Part shown: positions 6,394-12,914 of the stretch, piece after piece
Numbering within the stretch: position 1 is the first letter of the stretch
Layout: each line of letters starts with the position of its first letter
Assembly (NCBI GenBank): GCA_903922535.1
Contig: CAIXUF010001317.1
Coordinates: 1-14,395, forward strand
Direction of reading: 5' to 3'
Source: Candidatus Hydrogenedentota bacterium
GTDB lineage: Bacteria > Hydrogenedentota > Hydrogenedentia > Hydrogenedentiales > CAITNO01
DNA: 14,395 bases
Notes under the pieces: model-generated
Database searches by the model: none
Seen by the model: the letters and a program-made list of their open reading frames with translations, nothing else
Told to the model about the DNA's origin: nothing
Program-made: the position numbers and the translations under genes

Positions 6394-8313
6394 CTATTCT
6401 TTCTTTGCCGCGCTGGACTGGCCCTCTTCCGCGCCGTTCTTGGCATTGCCGCCGGCCTCCTCCGGGCGTCCCAACACCGCCAGCACGATGGACAGGTTGT
6501 TCACTGCATTGGTGAATTTCGGGTCTATTTCGATGGCTCTCCGGAAGTAGTGCTCGGATTCGGCGTACTGTCCCTGATTCACGAGGCACCAGCCCATGTT
6601 GTTGAGCGCGCCCGTATGATCCGGCTTCACCGCCAAGGCCTTTGACAGATAGGTGCTGGCCTCATCATAGCGCGCCTGATCCAGGGCGAGTTTGCCCAGG
6701 TTGTTCAGTGCGTCGACATGATCCGGCTTCAGACTCAACGCTTCCATATAATAGGCGCTGGCCTCGTCCAAACGCCACTGGTTCGTGGCAAGCACGCCCA
6801 GGTTGTTGAGCACATTCGCCTGGTTTGGTCCCAGGTCCAAAGCCTTTGTCAGATAGGTCTTGGCCTCGTCATAACGCCCCTCGTCCAGGGTAATTTTGCC
6901 CAGGTTCGCCAGTGCGTCGGCAAAATCCGGCTTCAGGTCCAGCGCCTTCTTCAGATAAGCCTCGGCCTCGTCATTCCCCCTCCGGCTTATGGCGAGCACG
7001 GCAAGGTTGTTGTAGGCGGCGGCGCTCTCGTGTCCGGCGTCTATCGCATGGCGAAAAAGGGTCTCGCTGTCATGCCAGTAGCCGGCCTGAACGCCCGCGG
7101 TTGCCGCCAGCACGGTCAGTGCGAAGCCCGAGGCCAGGGCCGCGGCCCGTCTTGGCACGGACCACGCCGCGGCCAGGTCGGCGGCACCCCAGGCAACCAT
7201 GATGAACACGCCAACGAGCGGGATGTAGGTGTAGCGGTCCGCGTGGGAGAAGGTGCCGGCCTGAACCAGTTCGATGACGGGCACAAGGGTTCCCAAATAC
7301 CAGAGCCAGCCGACAATGAGATAGGGACGACGTCGGGCCTGGCGCAGACAGAGCAGCGTGATTGCGGCCAGCAGCACCGCCGCCCCGGCCACCTGCCACA
7401 GCGGACGGGTGATCGGATGGGGGTAATACGCCGCCAGGTCCGAAGGCCACAGGGTCTTCATCAGATAAAGCGCGTAGACCACCACGGCATTGGCGCACCG
7501 CGCCGTGAAGGGGACCTTTTCGCCGAAGGCAAGATTGTTGGCGCGGAATTGCATCATGAATGTCACCGCGCAAAAGAGGGCGGTCATCAGAAACAGGGGG
7601 ACTTTCTCCACCGCCAGCCGGGCCGCCCGTCGTGCCATGCCGCCGAAGGGGGCTGCGCGGTCCACCCGGCCCAGGGGCCAGTAGTCCAGCAACAGCAGCA
7701 CAAAGGGCAGCGTCACCACCATGGGCTTGGACATCAACGCCATGAGAAACAGAAGCGTCACGGCCAGATACCGTGCGGCTCCGGGACGGCGGCTGTGCCA
7801 GGCATAAGCGCCAAGAGCCCCCGTCCAAAACAGCATGCTGAGCACATCCTTGCGCTCGGCTATCCAGGCCACCGACTCCACATGCAGCGGGTGGACGGCG
7901 AAAAGGGCGGCCACGAGCGCACTGGGCCAAAGGCGGCGGGTCATGCGCGCGAAAACGAGAAAGAGCAGGACGGAGTCGATTGCGTGGAGGATAAGGTTCG
8001 TGAGGTGATGCCCCCACGGGTGCAGCCCGTAGAACTCACAGTCAACCATGTGGCTTATCCAGGTGACCGGGTGCATGTACATGGCGCGGTCGGTGGTGAA
8101 CGCCCAGACCAGGTTGGCCCAACTCAGTCCGGTCTGGACCGCGTGGTTCTCCGTGACATACAGAGGGTCGTCATAATTAAGGAAATCATGCGAGAGTGTG
8201 CGGCCGTAGACGGCGACACACGCGAGAACCAGGACACTGCAAATGACTGCCTCAACACGTCTTTGCGGGCCGGGCGCGGAACCGACACCCGCCTCCTGTG
8301 GCTGTTCATCCAC
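6394..8313 (-). CDS. TMTC-like multi-pass membrane protein with C-terminal TPR repeats
   Basis: 639 residues. Residues about 20-410 hold roughly ten hydrophobic membrane segments; about 430-620 hold five full 34-residue TPRs plus a partial one (NNLGxLA, DEAxxYLxKALxLKPDH). Family-type motifs are visible: NYDDPLYV with an Asp pair at 48-49 in the first extracytoplasmic loop, HPLHVESVAWIAERKDVL (141-158) and SHADRYTYIPLVG (356-368). This architecture matches bacterial relatives of eukaryotic TMTC proteins, which are GT-C-fold O-mannosyltransferases. By analogy it may transfer a lipid-linked sugar to exported proteins, with the TPRs binding the substrate; this is inference. The start is GTG 8313, with GAGG 9 nt upstream; a nearby ATG (8319) is in another frame. 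It has its own promoter downstream of the HD-GYP gene. The C-terminus is charged (AAKKE). A glycosyltransferase activity is not proved. Confidence 0.82.
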   Translation of the reverse strand: MDEQPQEAGVGSAPGPQRRVEAVICSVLVLACVAVYGRTLSHDFLNYDDPLYVTENHAVQTGLSWANLVWAFTTDRAMYMHPVTWISHMVDCEFYGLHPWGHHLTNLILHAIDSVLLFLVFARMTRRLWPSALVAALFAVHPLHVESVAWIAERKDVLSMLFWTGALGAYAWHSRRPGAARYLAVTLLFLMALMSKPMVVTLPFVLLLLDYWPLGRVDRAAPFGGMARRAARLAVEKVPLFLMTALFCAVTFMMQFRANNLAFGEKVPFTARCANAVVVYALYLMKTLWPSDLAAYYPHPITRPLWQVAGAAVLLAAITLLCLRQARRRPYLIVGWLWYLGTLVPVIELVQAGTFSHADRYTYIPLVGVFIMVAWGAADLAAAWSVPRRAAALASGFALTVLAATAGVQAGYWHDSETLFRHAIDAGHESAAAYNNLAVLAISRRGNDEAEAYLKKALDLKPDFADALANLGKITLDEGRYDEAKTYLTKALDLGPNQANVLNNLGVLATNQWRLDEASAYYMEALSLKPDHVDALNNLGKLALDQARYDEASTYLSKALAVKPDHTGALNNMGWCLVNQGQYAESEHYFRRAIEIDPKFTNAVNNLSIVLAVLGRPEEAGGNAKNGAEEGQSSAAKKE

Positions 8314-8413
8314 CCCATGACACCTCGCGCGCCGCGCCGGAACGCCACAAACTGCCGGAATGGGACGGGCGTTTGTCCTGCCCGAACCCCATACCCGAGA
8401 GCGAAGTCTGCAT
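8306..8413 (-). CDS. Possible 35-residue leader ORF overlapping the TMTC-like gene start
   Basis: ATG 8413 is preceded by AGGAGAG with 5 nt spacing, a better ribosome binding site than that of the gene it precedes. The frame (MQTSLSGMGFGQDKRPSHSG...) ends at TGA 8308-8306, so it overlaps the GTG start at 8313 by eight bases. It lies wholly in the leader made from the promoter at 8525-8497. A hairpin (arms CGGGC/GCCCG, 8366-8384) falls inside it. It could couple translation to the downstream gene. The peptide resembles no family known to me, and it may also be chance. Confidence 0.35.
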   Translation of the reverse strand: MQTSLSGMGFGQDKRPSHSGSLWRSGAAREVSWGG

Positions 8414-8586
8414 CGACACTCTCCTCATTTGCCCGCGGCGGTTGAAAAACAATATGGATACCCTGTACTGGTCTGAATATCCTCATCTTCATCTTCATTA
8501 TGTGGGCGCGTGGCCAGCGTGTCAAGAGAACCCTGGGGGCTTGCGGAAAGCCGGAGATGGTCGCGAGCCACAATCGTGATGATCCG
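8314..8586. other. Gap between HD-GYP and TMTC-like genes
   Basis: The 273-nt gap contains the TTGACA/CATAAT promoter, the possible leader ORF with its hairpin, and a short run of GATGAA-type repeats right after the -10 (about 8480-8497). No clear terminator for the HD-GYP gene was seen, so read-through is possible. Confidence 0.5.
8497..8525 (-). promoter_or_regulatory. Sigma-70 promoter of the TMTC-like gene
   Basis: On the minus strand, -35 TTGACA (8525-8520) is followed by 17 nt and -10 CATAAT (8502-8497). Predicted transcription start is near 8490, giving a leader of about 177 nt before GTG 8313. The promoter lies 62 bp past the HD-GYP stop, so the TMTC-like gene need not depend on the HEAT operon. 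A second, weaker pair, TTCAGA (8477-8472) and TATTGT (8454-8449), is also 17 nt apart. Confidence 0.75.
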
Positions 8587-10008
8587 TCACCCGGTTTGCT
8601 TCGGTGGAGAGCCGGACATCCCTCCCATGGCCAAAGGAGGTATCTTAAGACCGCGTTCCCTGGGATCGACAGATCGTACGATGCTGCGCTTGTACCCGCC
8701 GCCGTTGTCCCTTTCAGAGAGCTGCACCTCGTTTGGGTCCGGGGGGATGCCCGGTCTGTGGCTGGCGATCCTGACGCCGGGCCGGTACAGATCGGCCGGA
8801 TTGGGGCGGACCACCACGGCCAACTCCCCCGTGTCCAGTTCAACCAGCGTCCCGATGGGGAACATTCCCGACAACTGGGCAAACACCTTTACCAGCGCCG
8901 GGTGAAAATGACTGCCACTGTCGTCTGCGATGATCTTTATGGCCTGGTCGGGCATCATGGCGCTCCGATACGAACGATCGGAAGTCAGCGCGTCGAACAC
9001 GTCGGCAATGATTACTATCTCGGTCAGCATGTGCAGCCGGCCCAGGCCGGAAAAGTCCGGATAGCCGCCGAGCGAGTGTTTGGCGTGGTGCTGGGCGGCC
9101 ACCACCATGGGCAATGCCTGCAGGTCGGGCATTTGCAGCAGGATCTTGGCCCCTTCGATGCTGTGACTCTGCATGATCGCCAATTCGTCCTCGGACAACC
9201 CTTCCGGTTTGTTCAGGATCTCCGGGGGGATGTGCATCTTGCCGATGTCGTGCAACATTGCGGCGGTGCCGACCACCTCGAGGAGTTCGGGGGCCATCTT
9301 GAGCCTGAACCCCATCAAGAGGGACAGGACCGCCACGTTGACCGAATGGTGGAACGTGTATTGATCCTTGTCCTTGATTGTGATCAGGTTGTGGAAGATC
9401 TGCTGGTCGTCCATGAGGGCCGCCGTGAATTTCCTCACGTGCGCCTGGATCGCGCGGAAGTCGAAAAGATGCCCTTCACGCACTTCGTTGAACGACGTGA
9501 TTACAGCGTCCAGGCAGAGTTTGTGCATCTCTTTTGCGGCCCGCTCGCCTTCGCTCGGCTCGGCCGTGAACTGCTCAAATCCCACGACCAGATCCGTGCT
9601 GATATGGCGGATGGCTTCCTCTTCCAGGACTGATTTCCACCCGCCGCGGCCGCTTGTCACGTCGGCATGCAGGTTGGTTAGAACGATGAACCGGAGCAGT
9701 TCGTCACGGGTCAGTCCCCGCGAAAACACCAGATTGTCCAACTTCCCGTCCGTCAATTCCCGCACCACGTCCGCATATGCGATGCTTTCGTGGGCCAGCA
9801 AGCGGCCGTCGAGGTATATCTCGCCGCCCAGAATTGAAAGCATCACCGAAGGCGCCTGGCGCAGCCCCTCATCAATCTTGGCAAGCAGGTCACGAACGGC
9901 GTTGGTCACGCTCGGATGGTCCGCGGGCAGCAGCCGCGCCTGGCTGCGCGCGGCCTTCAACAGCGGGATCAGATTCTCCATCGGCATGGGGCGTTCCGGC
10001 GGTGTCAT
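8587..10008 (-). CDS. HD-GYP domain protein (putative c-di-GMP phosphodiesterase)
   Basis: 473 residues, no signal peptide, cytoplasmic. Residues about 11-140 form an N-terminal module related to that of the HEAT protein encoded just upstream. Residues about 205-380 are an HD-GYP domain: H221 (FHHSVNVA), H253-D254 (MLHDIGK), H282, H307-H308, G315-Y316-P317 and D336 (IIADVFDALTSDRSYR). Known HD-GYP proteins hydrolyse c-di-GMP at a two- or three-metal site. The usual HHExxDGxGYP motif is here HHAKHSLGGYP, so Glu, Asp and the first Gly are replaced, while the His metal ligands remain. Instead of the usual FDP motif there is HFHP (367-370). The C-terminal part has a FPIGTLVELDTGELAVVV segment common after such domains. 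The ATG at 10008 overlaps the upstream stop (ATGA), with AAAGG 9 nt ahead; in-frame ATGs at codons 8 and 10 are alternatives. Activity is likely but not certain. Confidence 0.88.
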   Translation of the reverse strand: MTPPERPMPMENLIPLLKAARSQARLLPADHPSVTNAVRDLLAKIDEGLRQAPSVMLSILGGEIYLDGRLLAHESIAYADVVRELTDGKLDNLVFSRGLTRDELLRFIVLTNLHADVTSGRGGWKSVLEEEAIRHISTDLVVGFEQFTAEPSEGERAAKEMHKLCLDAVITSFNEVREGHLFDFRAIQAHVRKFTAALMDDQQIFHNLITIKDKDQYTFHHSVNVAVLSLLMGFRLKMAPELLEVVGTAAMLHDIGKMHIPPEILNKPEGLSEDELAIMQSHSIEGAKILLQMPDLQALPMVVAAQHHAKHSLGGYPDFSGLGRLHMLTEIVIIADVFDALTSDRSYRSAMMPDQAIKIIADDSGSHFHPALVKVFAQLSGMFPIGTLVELDTGELAVVVRPNPADLYRPGVRIASHRPGIPPDPNEVQLSERDNGGGYKRSIVRSVDPRERGLKIPPLAMGGMSGSPPKQTG

Positions 10009-12254
10009 TTGGGCGCGCCTTTCTCCATGCGATCCTTGATCCGGTTCATTGCCCTGGCGCAGTCCCTGGCGACTGCCCGCGCTGTGCGTGAATAGAAACG
10101 AAGAAACGAGGGCCGGAAGTTCGACAGGATCCTCAGGTCGCCCTTTTCGCCGTGCTTTTCAAACACGCGCATGATCCTGTTCACAACATAGGGCCTGTTG
10201 TACAGGGACTTGCGGTCGTCAAGCAGCCTGGCGCGGAGCGCAGGCAGCATGTGCCGGGGCTCGAAGCGACCCAAGAAACCCGCCGCCAGCTCCGCGACGG
10301 ACGGTTCGGAATCTGCCAGCAGCGAAAGCATTGCGCGTTCGACGCTGGCGCCGCCAATCGCCCCCAGCGCCAGCACCAGTTCCGTCCGCACACGCGGCTC
10401 CGGATGATGCAGGATGCTAATCAGTGTGCCCACATCCGACACTGAACCCACCTTCCCTAGGACGTAGACAATGTTTCGGTTCACAAACCATGCGGGATGG
10501 CCAATCTTCCCGGCAAGGAACTCGGCGGCCTCCGTCCCCATGTCAACGAGAGTCTGCAGCAGAAACATGCGCGAGAGGCGGTCCGGCTCTTCGGCCAAAC
10601 GGTCAAACAGGCGTGAGACGACCCGCTCGCCTGACAGCCGCAGCACACGCTCGACAGACTTGTACTCGGCCGACGCCGGATCGAGAAAGCGCAGCATGTT
10701 GATCATCTTGTCCAGCCGCTCCTCATTCAGAAAGCCGGCCAGGCTCAAATCCAGCAGCCCCGGAATAAGAGGTTCATGATCGCGCGCCTGTTCCATCACG
10801 TGCAGCATCGTGTCAAAAGACTTCTGCTCAAACAAGTCCACCAGGGACTGGGCCACGAGTTTGGCGGTGCTGTCCGCGAAAATGCCGAAATCACCGCGGT
10901 TCTGAAGCGCCAAGGCCAAATCCGTCGCGTAGGTCGAGGCGTTCAGGCTGCAGTCTTCGACCAACTGCCCGCTCACGCTCTCCGTTTGGCGGCGTTCGGG
11001 CTTCAACTGCTGCGCCAGTTGGTTGAAGTGAACGCCCGTATAGTCCTGTGATCGTTCCGCCACGGGTCCATAGGTGACGTCTTGCGATGCAGAGGGCTCC
11101 GTCCGAGATTCCGGCAGCGAGGCAGTCTGCCTGGACAGTTTCTCCTGCGAATTCGCGACGCTGTCGGCCACAGCCTCCCTGAGGCTTGTGCTGCGCTGGG
11201 TGCCGTCGCAAAGCCCGTCCAGGAAATGCTCAAGGGTCCGCCATGACCCCTCGTAAGACATTACATGTTCTGCCAGAATGTCCGAAACCGTTTCGTCCCC
11301 CAGCGAGGCGATAATCATGTCGCCCGCGTCAAAGCGCCCCACCTGCTCCGGCAGGACGTTCTCCAAGAACTGTTTCTGAACTGAGGCGTCGGTTTCAACA
11401 AGGGCCTTGGCCACGTTCTTTGCGCAGATGTCTCGGGCGTCCTCAGGCATGGAGGCGACCGATTCGGCAATCTGGCGGAAAGCCTGGCTCATCGCCTCCA
11501 GCGAATCGGTGGAAACATCGGCCTCGGATCGCTGGCGCGAACCGGCCAGGCAATTCAGCGTTTCCGTCAGCCGATTCGGGTCTTCCAGGGTGTTGCGGAG
11601 GTATTGCGCCATTTCCGGCGACCCCTCGGCCAGACTACGAAAGAAATCCGCCAATTCCGCTGAATCCACGGTGCCCTCAGAAGCGCCGTGCCCTTCTCCC
11701 CCGCGCGCCGCCCCCTTTGCCCCCCCGCCTTCGCGCTTGCTCTTCAGGTAGTCCAGAATGTCCCATTGATCCGGTTTCTTCTCTTTCTCAGACAACTGTA
11801 GTTCAGCGGCTTCCTCGATCGAGATATGCTGGAGCTTGAGTTCGGCCATCTGTGCCGCCAAACCTCCCGCCGCCAGGATTTCCTCCGGTCTTTGGCCGAC
11901 AAGCCCCAGAAAACGCTGCAACTCCCCCATGGTCACACCCGGGGCGACGCTGAGCATCTTGACTTGGGAGCGGTACAGTTGTGCGGCAAATCGTTTGATG
12001 GGCTCGTGCCCAGAAGCAATGACCGTGCGGCCATCAACGAATTGGTCCCGGACAACACCCAGAACCACCGGCTCGGCAGTCGTCCTGAATAAGTCATCCA
12101 AACCGGAGCCCAGCTTGGCCATGGCCTCGTCGATCATGGAACTCTTGGCCGGGTACAGTTGAATACATCTCTGCGCGGACACGAGATTGACCAAGAATTG
12201 TTCCGCTTTTCCCCTTTGCTGATCCGGCGTCGCTCTTTCCTTATCGGCTGTCAA
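10005..12254 (-). CDS. HEAT-repeat protein with N-terminal module shared with HD-GYP partner
   Basis: 749 residues from the chosen TTG start at 12254, which has GGAGAGAGG (12269-12261) 6 nt upstream. The frame stays open to a TTG at 12320, but that codon overlaps the -10 box of the promoter and cannot be the start. Residues about 18-150 form a module similar to residues 11-140 of the HD-GYP protein (a LYPA/LLPA, DGR, GVT..EL.RF pattern). A Gly/Ala/Glu linker lies at about 175-194. The middle (about 195-520) is mostly predicted helix with no family I recognise. Residues about 555-670 hold HEAT repeats (PAWFVNRNIVYVLGKVG, EPRVRTELVLALGAIG, EPSVAELAAGFLGRF). No signal peptide or membrane segment. 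HEAT repeats bind proteins, so a scaffold or adaptor role for the coupled HD-GYP enzyme is likely. This is inference from the operon and the shared domain. Confidence 0.82.
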   Translation of the reverse strand: MTADKERATPDQQRGKAEQFLVNLVSAQRCIQLYPAKSSMIDEAMAKLGSGLDDLFRTTAEPVVLGVVRDQFVDGRTVIASGHEPIKRFAAQLYRSQVKMLSVAPGVTMGELQRFLGLVGQRPEEILAAGGLAAQMAELKLQHISIEEAAELQLSEKEKKPDQWDILDYLKSKREGGGAKGAARGGEGHGASEGTVDSAELADFFRSLAEGSPEMAQYLRNTLEDPNRLTETLNCLAGSRQRSEADVSTDSLEAMSQAFRQIAESVASMPEDARDICAKNVAKALVETDASVQKQFLENVLPEQVGRFDAGDMIIASLGDETVSDILAEHVMSYEGSWRTLEHFLDGLCDGTQRSTSLREAVADSVANSQEKLSRQTASLPESRTEPSASQDVTYGPVAERSQDYTGVHFNQLAQQLKPERRQTESVSGQLVEDCSLNASTYATDLALALQNRGDFGIFADSTAKLVAQSLVDLFEQKSFDTMLHVMEQARDHEPLIPGLLDLSLAGFLNEERLDKMINMLRFLDPASAEYKSVERVLRLSGERVVSRLFDRLAEEPDRLSRMFLLQTLVDMGTEAAEFLAGKIGHPAWFVNRNIVYVLGKVGSVSDVGTLISILHHPEPRVRTELVLALGAIGGASVERAMLSLLADSEPSVAELAAGFLGRFEPRHMLPALRARLLDDRKSLYNRPYVVNRIMRVFEKHGEKGDLRILSNFRPSFLRFYSRTARAVARDCARAMNRIKDRMEKGAPK

Positions 12255-12300
12255 GTGCAACCTCTCTCCGGCAGTCCAAAACTTCGGGTGGCTGTCCGAG

Positions 12301-12319
12301 TGTTGCACCCGGTGTAACA
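12301..12319. promoter_or_regulatory. 19-bp inverted repeat over the HEAT operon transcription start
   Basis: TGTTGCACC-C-GGTGTAACA has 9-bp arms with one mismatch around a single central base. It begins immediately after the -10 box and spans roughly -6 to +13, a classic repressor position. The regulator is unknown. Confidence 0.6.
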
Positions 12320-12348
12320 ATTATGGAGCCATTTAGCGGTTTTGTCAA
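12320..12348 (-). promoter_or_regulatory. Sigma-70 promoter of the HEAT / HD-GYP operon
   Basis: On the minus strand, -35 TTGACA (12348-12343) is followed by 17 nt and -10 CATAAT (12325-12320). Predicted start is near 12313, giving a leader of about 59 nt to the TTG at 12254. Confidence 0.8.
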
Positions 12349-12493
12349 GCTCTGTGTGAAACTTTCTGCCTGAAGATTCACCGCCGGTCAGGCGTGGTGC
12401 GGCCCGTATCACAAGTGAACTGTTCAATGAATATGCCCTCCCACCCCGTTGCCGGCTGTCCTGACTGGCAAGGAGGCACCCACTTTTCACCCC

Positions 12494-12516
12494 GGCATGG
12501 CACCTCACGCCATACC
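12494..12516 (-). terminator. Hairpin downstream of the broken small gene
   Basis: In minus-strand RNA, GGUAUGGC pairs with GCCAUGCC (8 bp including one G-U) around a 7-nt loop. No U-run follows, so it is at best a weak or non-canonical terminator. Confidence 0.3.
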
Positions 12517-12530
12517 CCTCCGGCATGAAC

Positions 12531-12821
12531 TCACTCCGGCAGGCCGTCGCGCACGGCTTTTGCCGCGTCCCCGTGGCGCCGCAGGTCATCGGCAAACGTG
12601 AACGTAACCCTGGATTGGTTCGGGTTCGGGCGCAACATCCTGCCGTATAGTGCGTTAAGGTTCGCCGTGCCCAGATTGGCAAGTGGTGGGAAACTGTCCG
12701 CCAAGGGAATTCCCGACCCGAACGAGTGTCAGGTTCCGGAAATGAAGGCAAGAAAAGCCGACTGGGCCGTTCCCGCGTCCGTCTCCATGACATTCTTGAC
12801 TGCCCGGGTCAACTGCCACAT
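12531..12821 (-). pseudogene. Small leftward gene interrupted by one in-frame stop
   Basis: The frame from ATG 12821 (AGGGG 4 nt upstream) to TGA 12533-12531 gives 96 sense codons and reads like a protein, except for one TGA at codon 31 (12731-12729). The part before it ends ...TAQSAFLAFISGT. The part after it reads GIPLADSFPPLANLGTANLN, then ALYGRMLRPNPNQSRVTF and FADDLRRHGDAAKAVRDGLPE. Third codon positions are GC-rich, as in the live genes. A hairpin follows 14 nt after the stop. I do not recognise the family. Its 5' end overlaps the rightward promoter of the beta-helix gene. It could also be an intact gene with a sequencing error at the TGA. Confidence 0.4.
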
Positions 12822-12824
12822 AAT
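12796..12824 (+). promoter_or_regulatory. Sigma-70 promoter of the beta-helix lipoprotein gene, with overlapping dyad
   Basis: -35 TTGACT (12796-12801), 17-nt spacer, -10 CATAAT (12819-12824). Predicted start is near 12831, giving a leader of about 84 nt. The -35 and spacer contain the inverted repeat TTGACTGCCCGGGTCAA (12796-12812; outer arms TTGAC/GTCAA, CCCGGG inside), which could be an operator. Confidence 0.65.
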
Positions 12825-12914
12825 ACCCCTGTCGCGCGCTCACTTTGTCCGTCGTTGCCCCCTAATTCTTGACGCCGCAGACACTGACAACCAAAGGTCT
12901 GGCAGGAGGAAATC

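Larger units (their letters stand above)
12349..12914. other. Divergent region between HEAT operon and beta-helix gene
   Basis: Apart from the interrupted small gene with its hairpin and the promoter at 12796-12824, nothing else was recognised. The part 12362-12490 has no protein-like frame; it contains an inverted pair TTGCC/GGCAA (about 12450-12472) of unknown meaning. Confidence 0.4.

Noticed and set aside
6718..8445. Plus-strand open frame of 575 codons opposite the TMTC-like gene
   Set aside because: It reads as Gln/Gly/His/Arg-rich shadow sequence; the minus strand encodes unmistakable membrane segments and TPRs.
8500..9633. Plus-strand open frame of 377 codons opposite the HD-GYP gene
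   Set aside because: Antisense to the HD-GYP motifs, with no recognisable fold or start signal.
12251..12793. Minus-strand open frame of 180 codons in the divergent gap
   Set aside because: It runs through the HEAT promoter and operator and is Arg/Thr/Ser-rich shadow sequence. The protein-like frame in this place is the one with the internal TGA.
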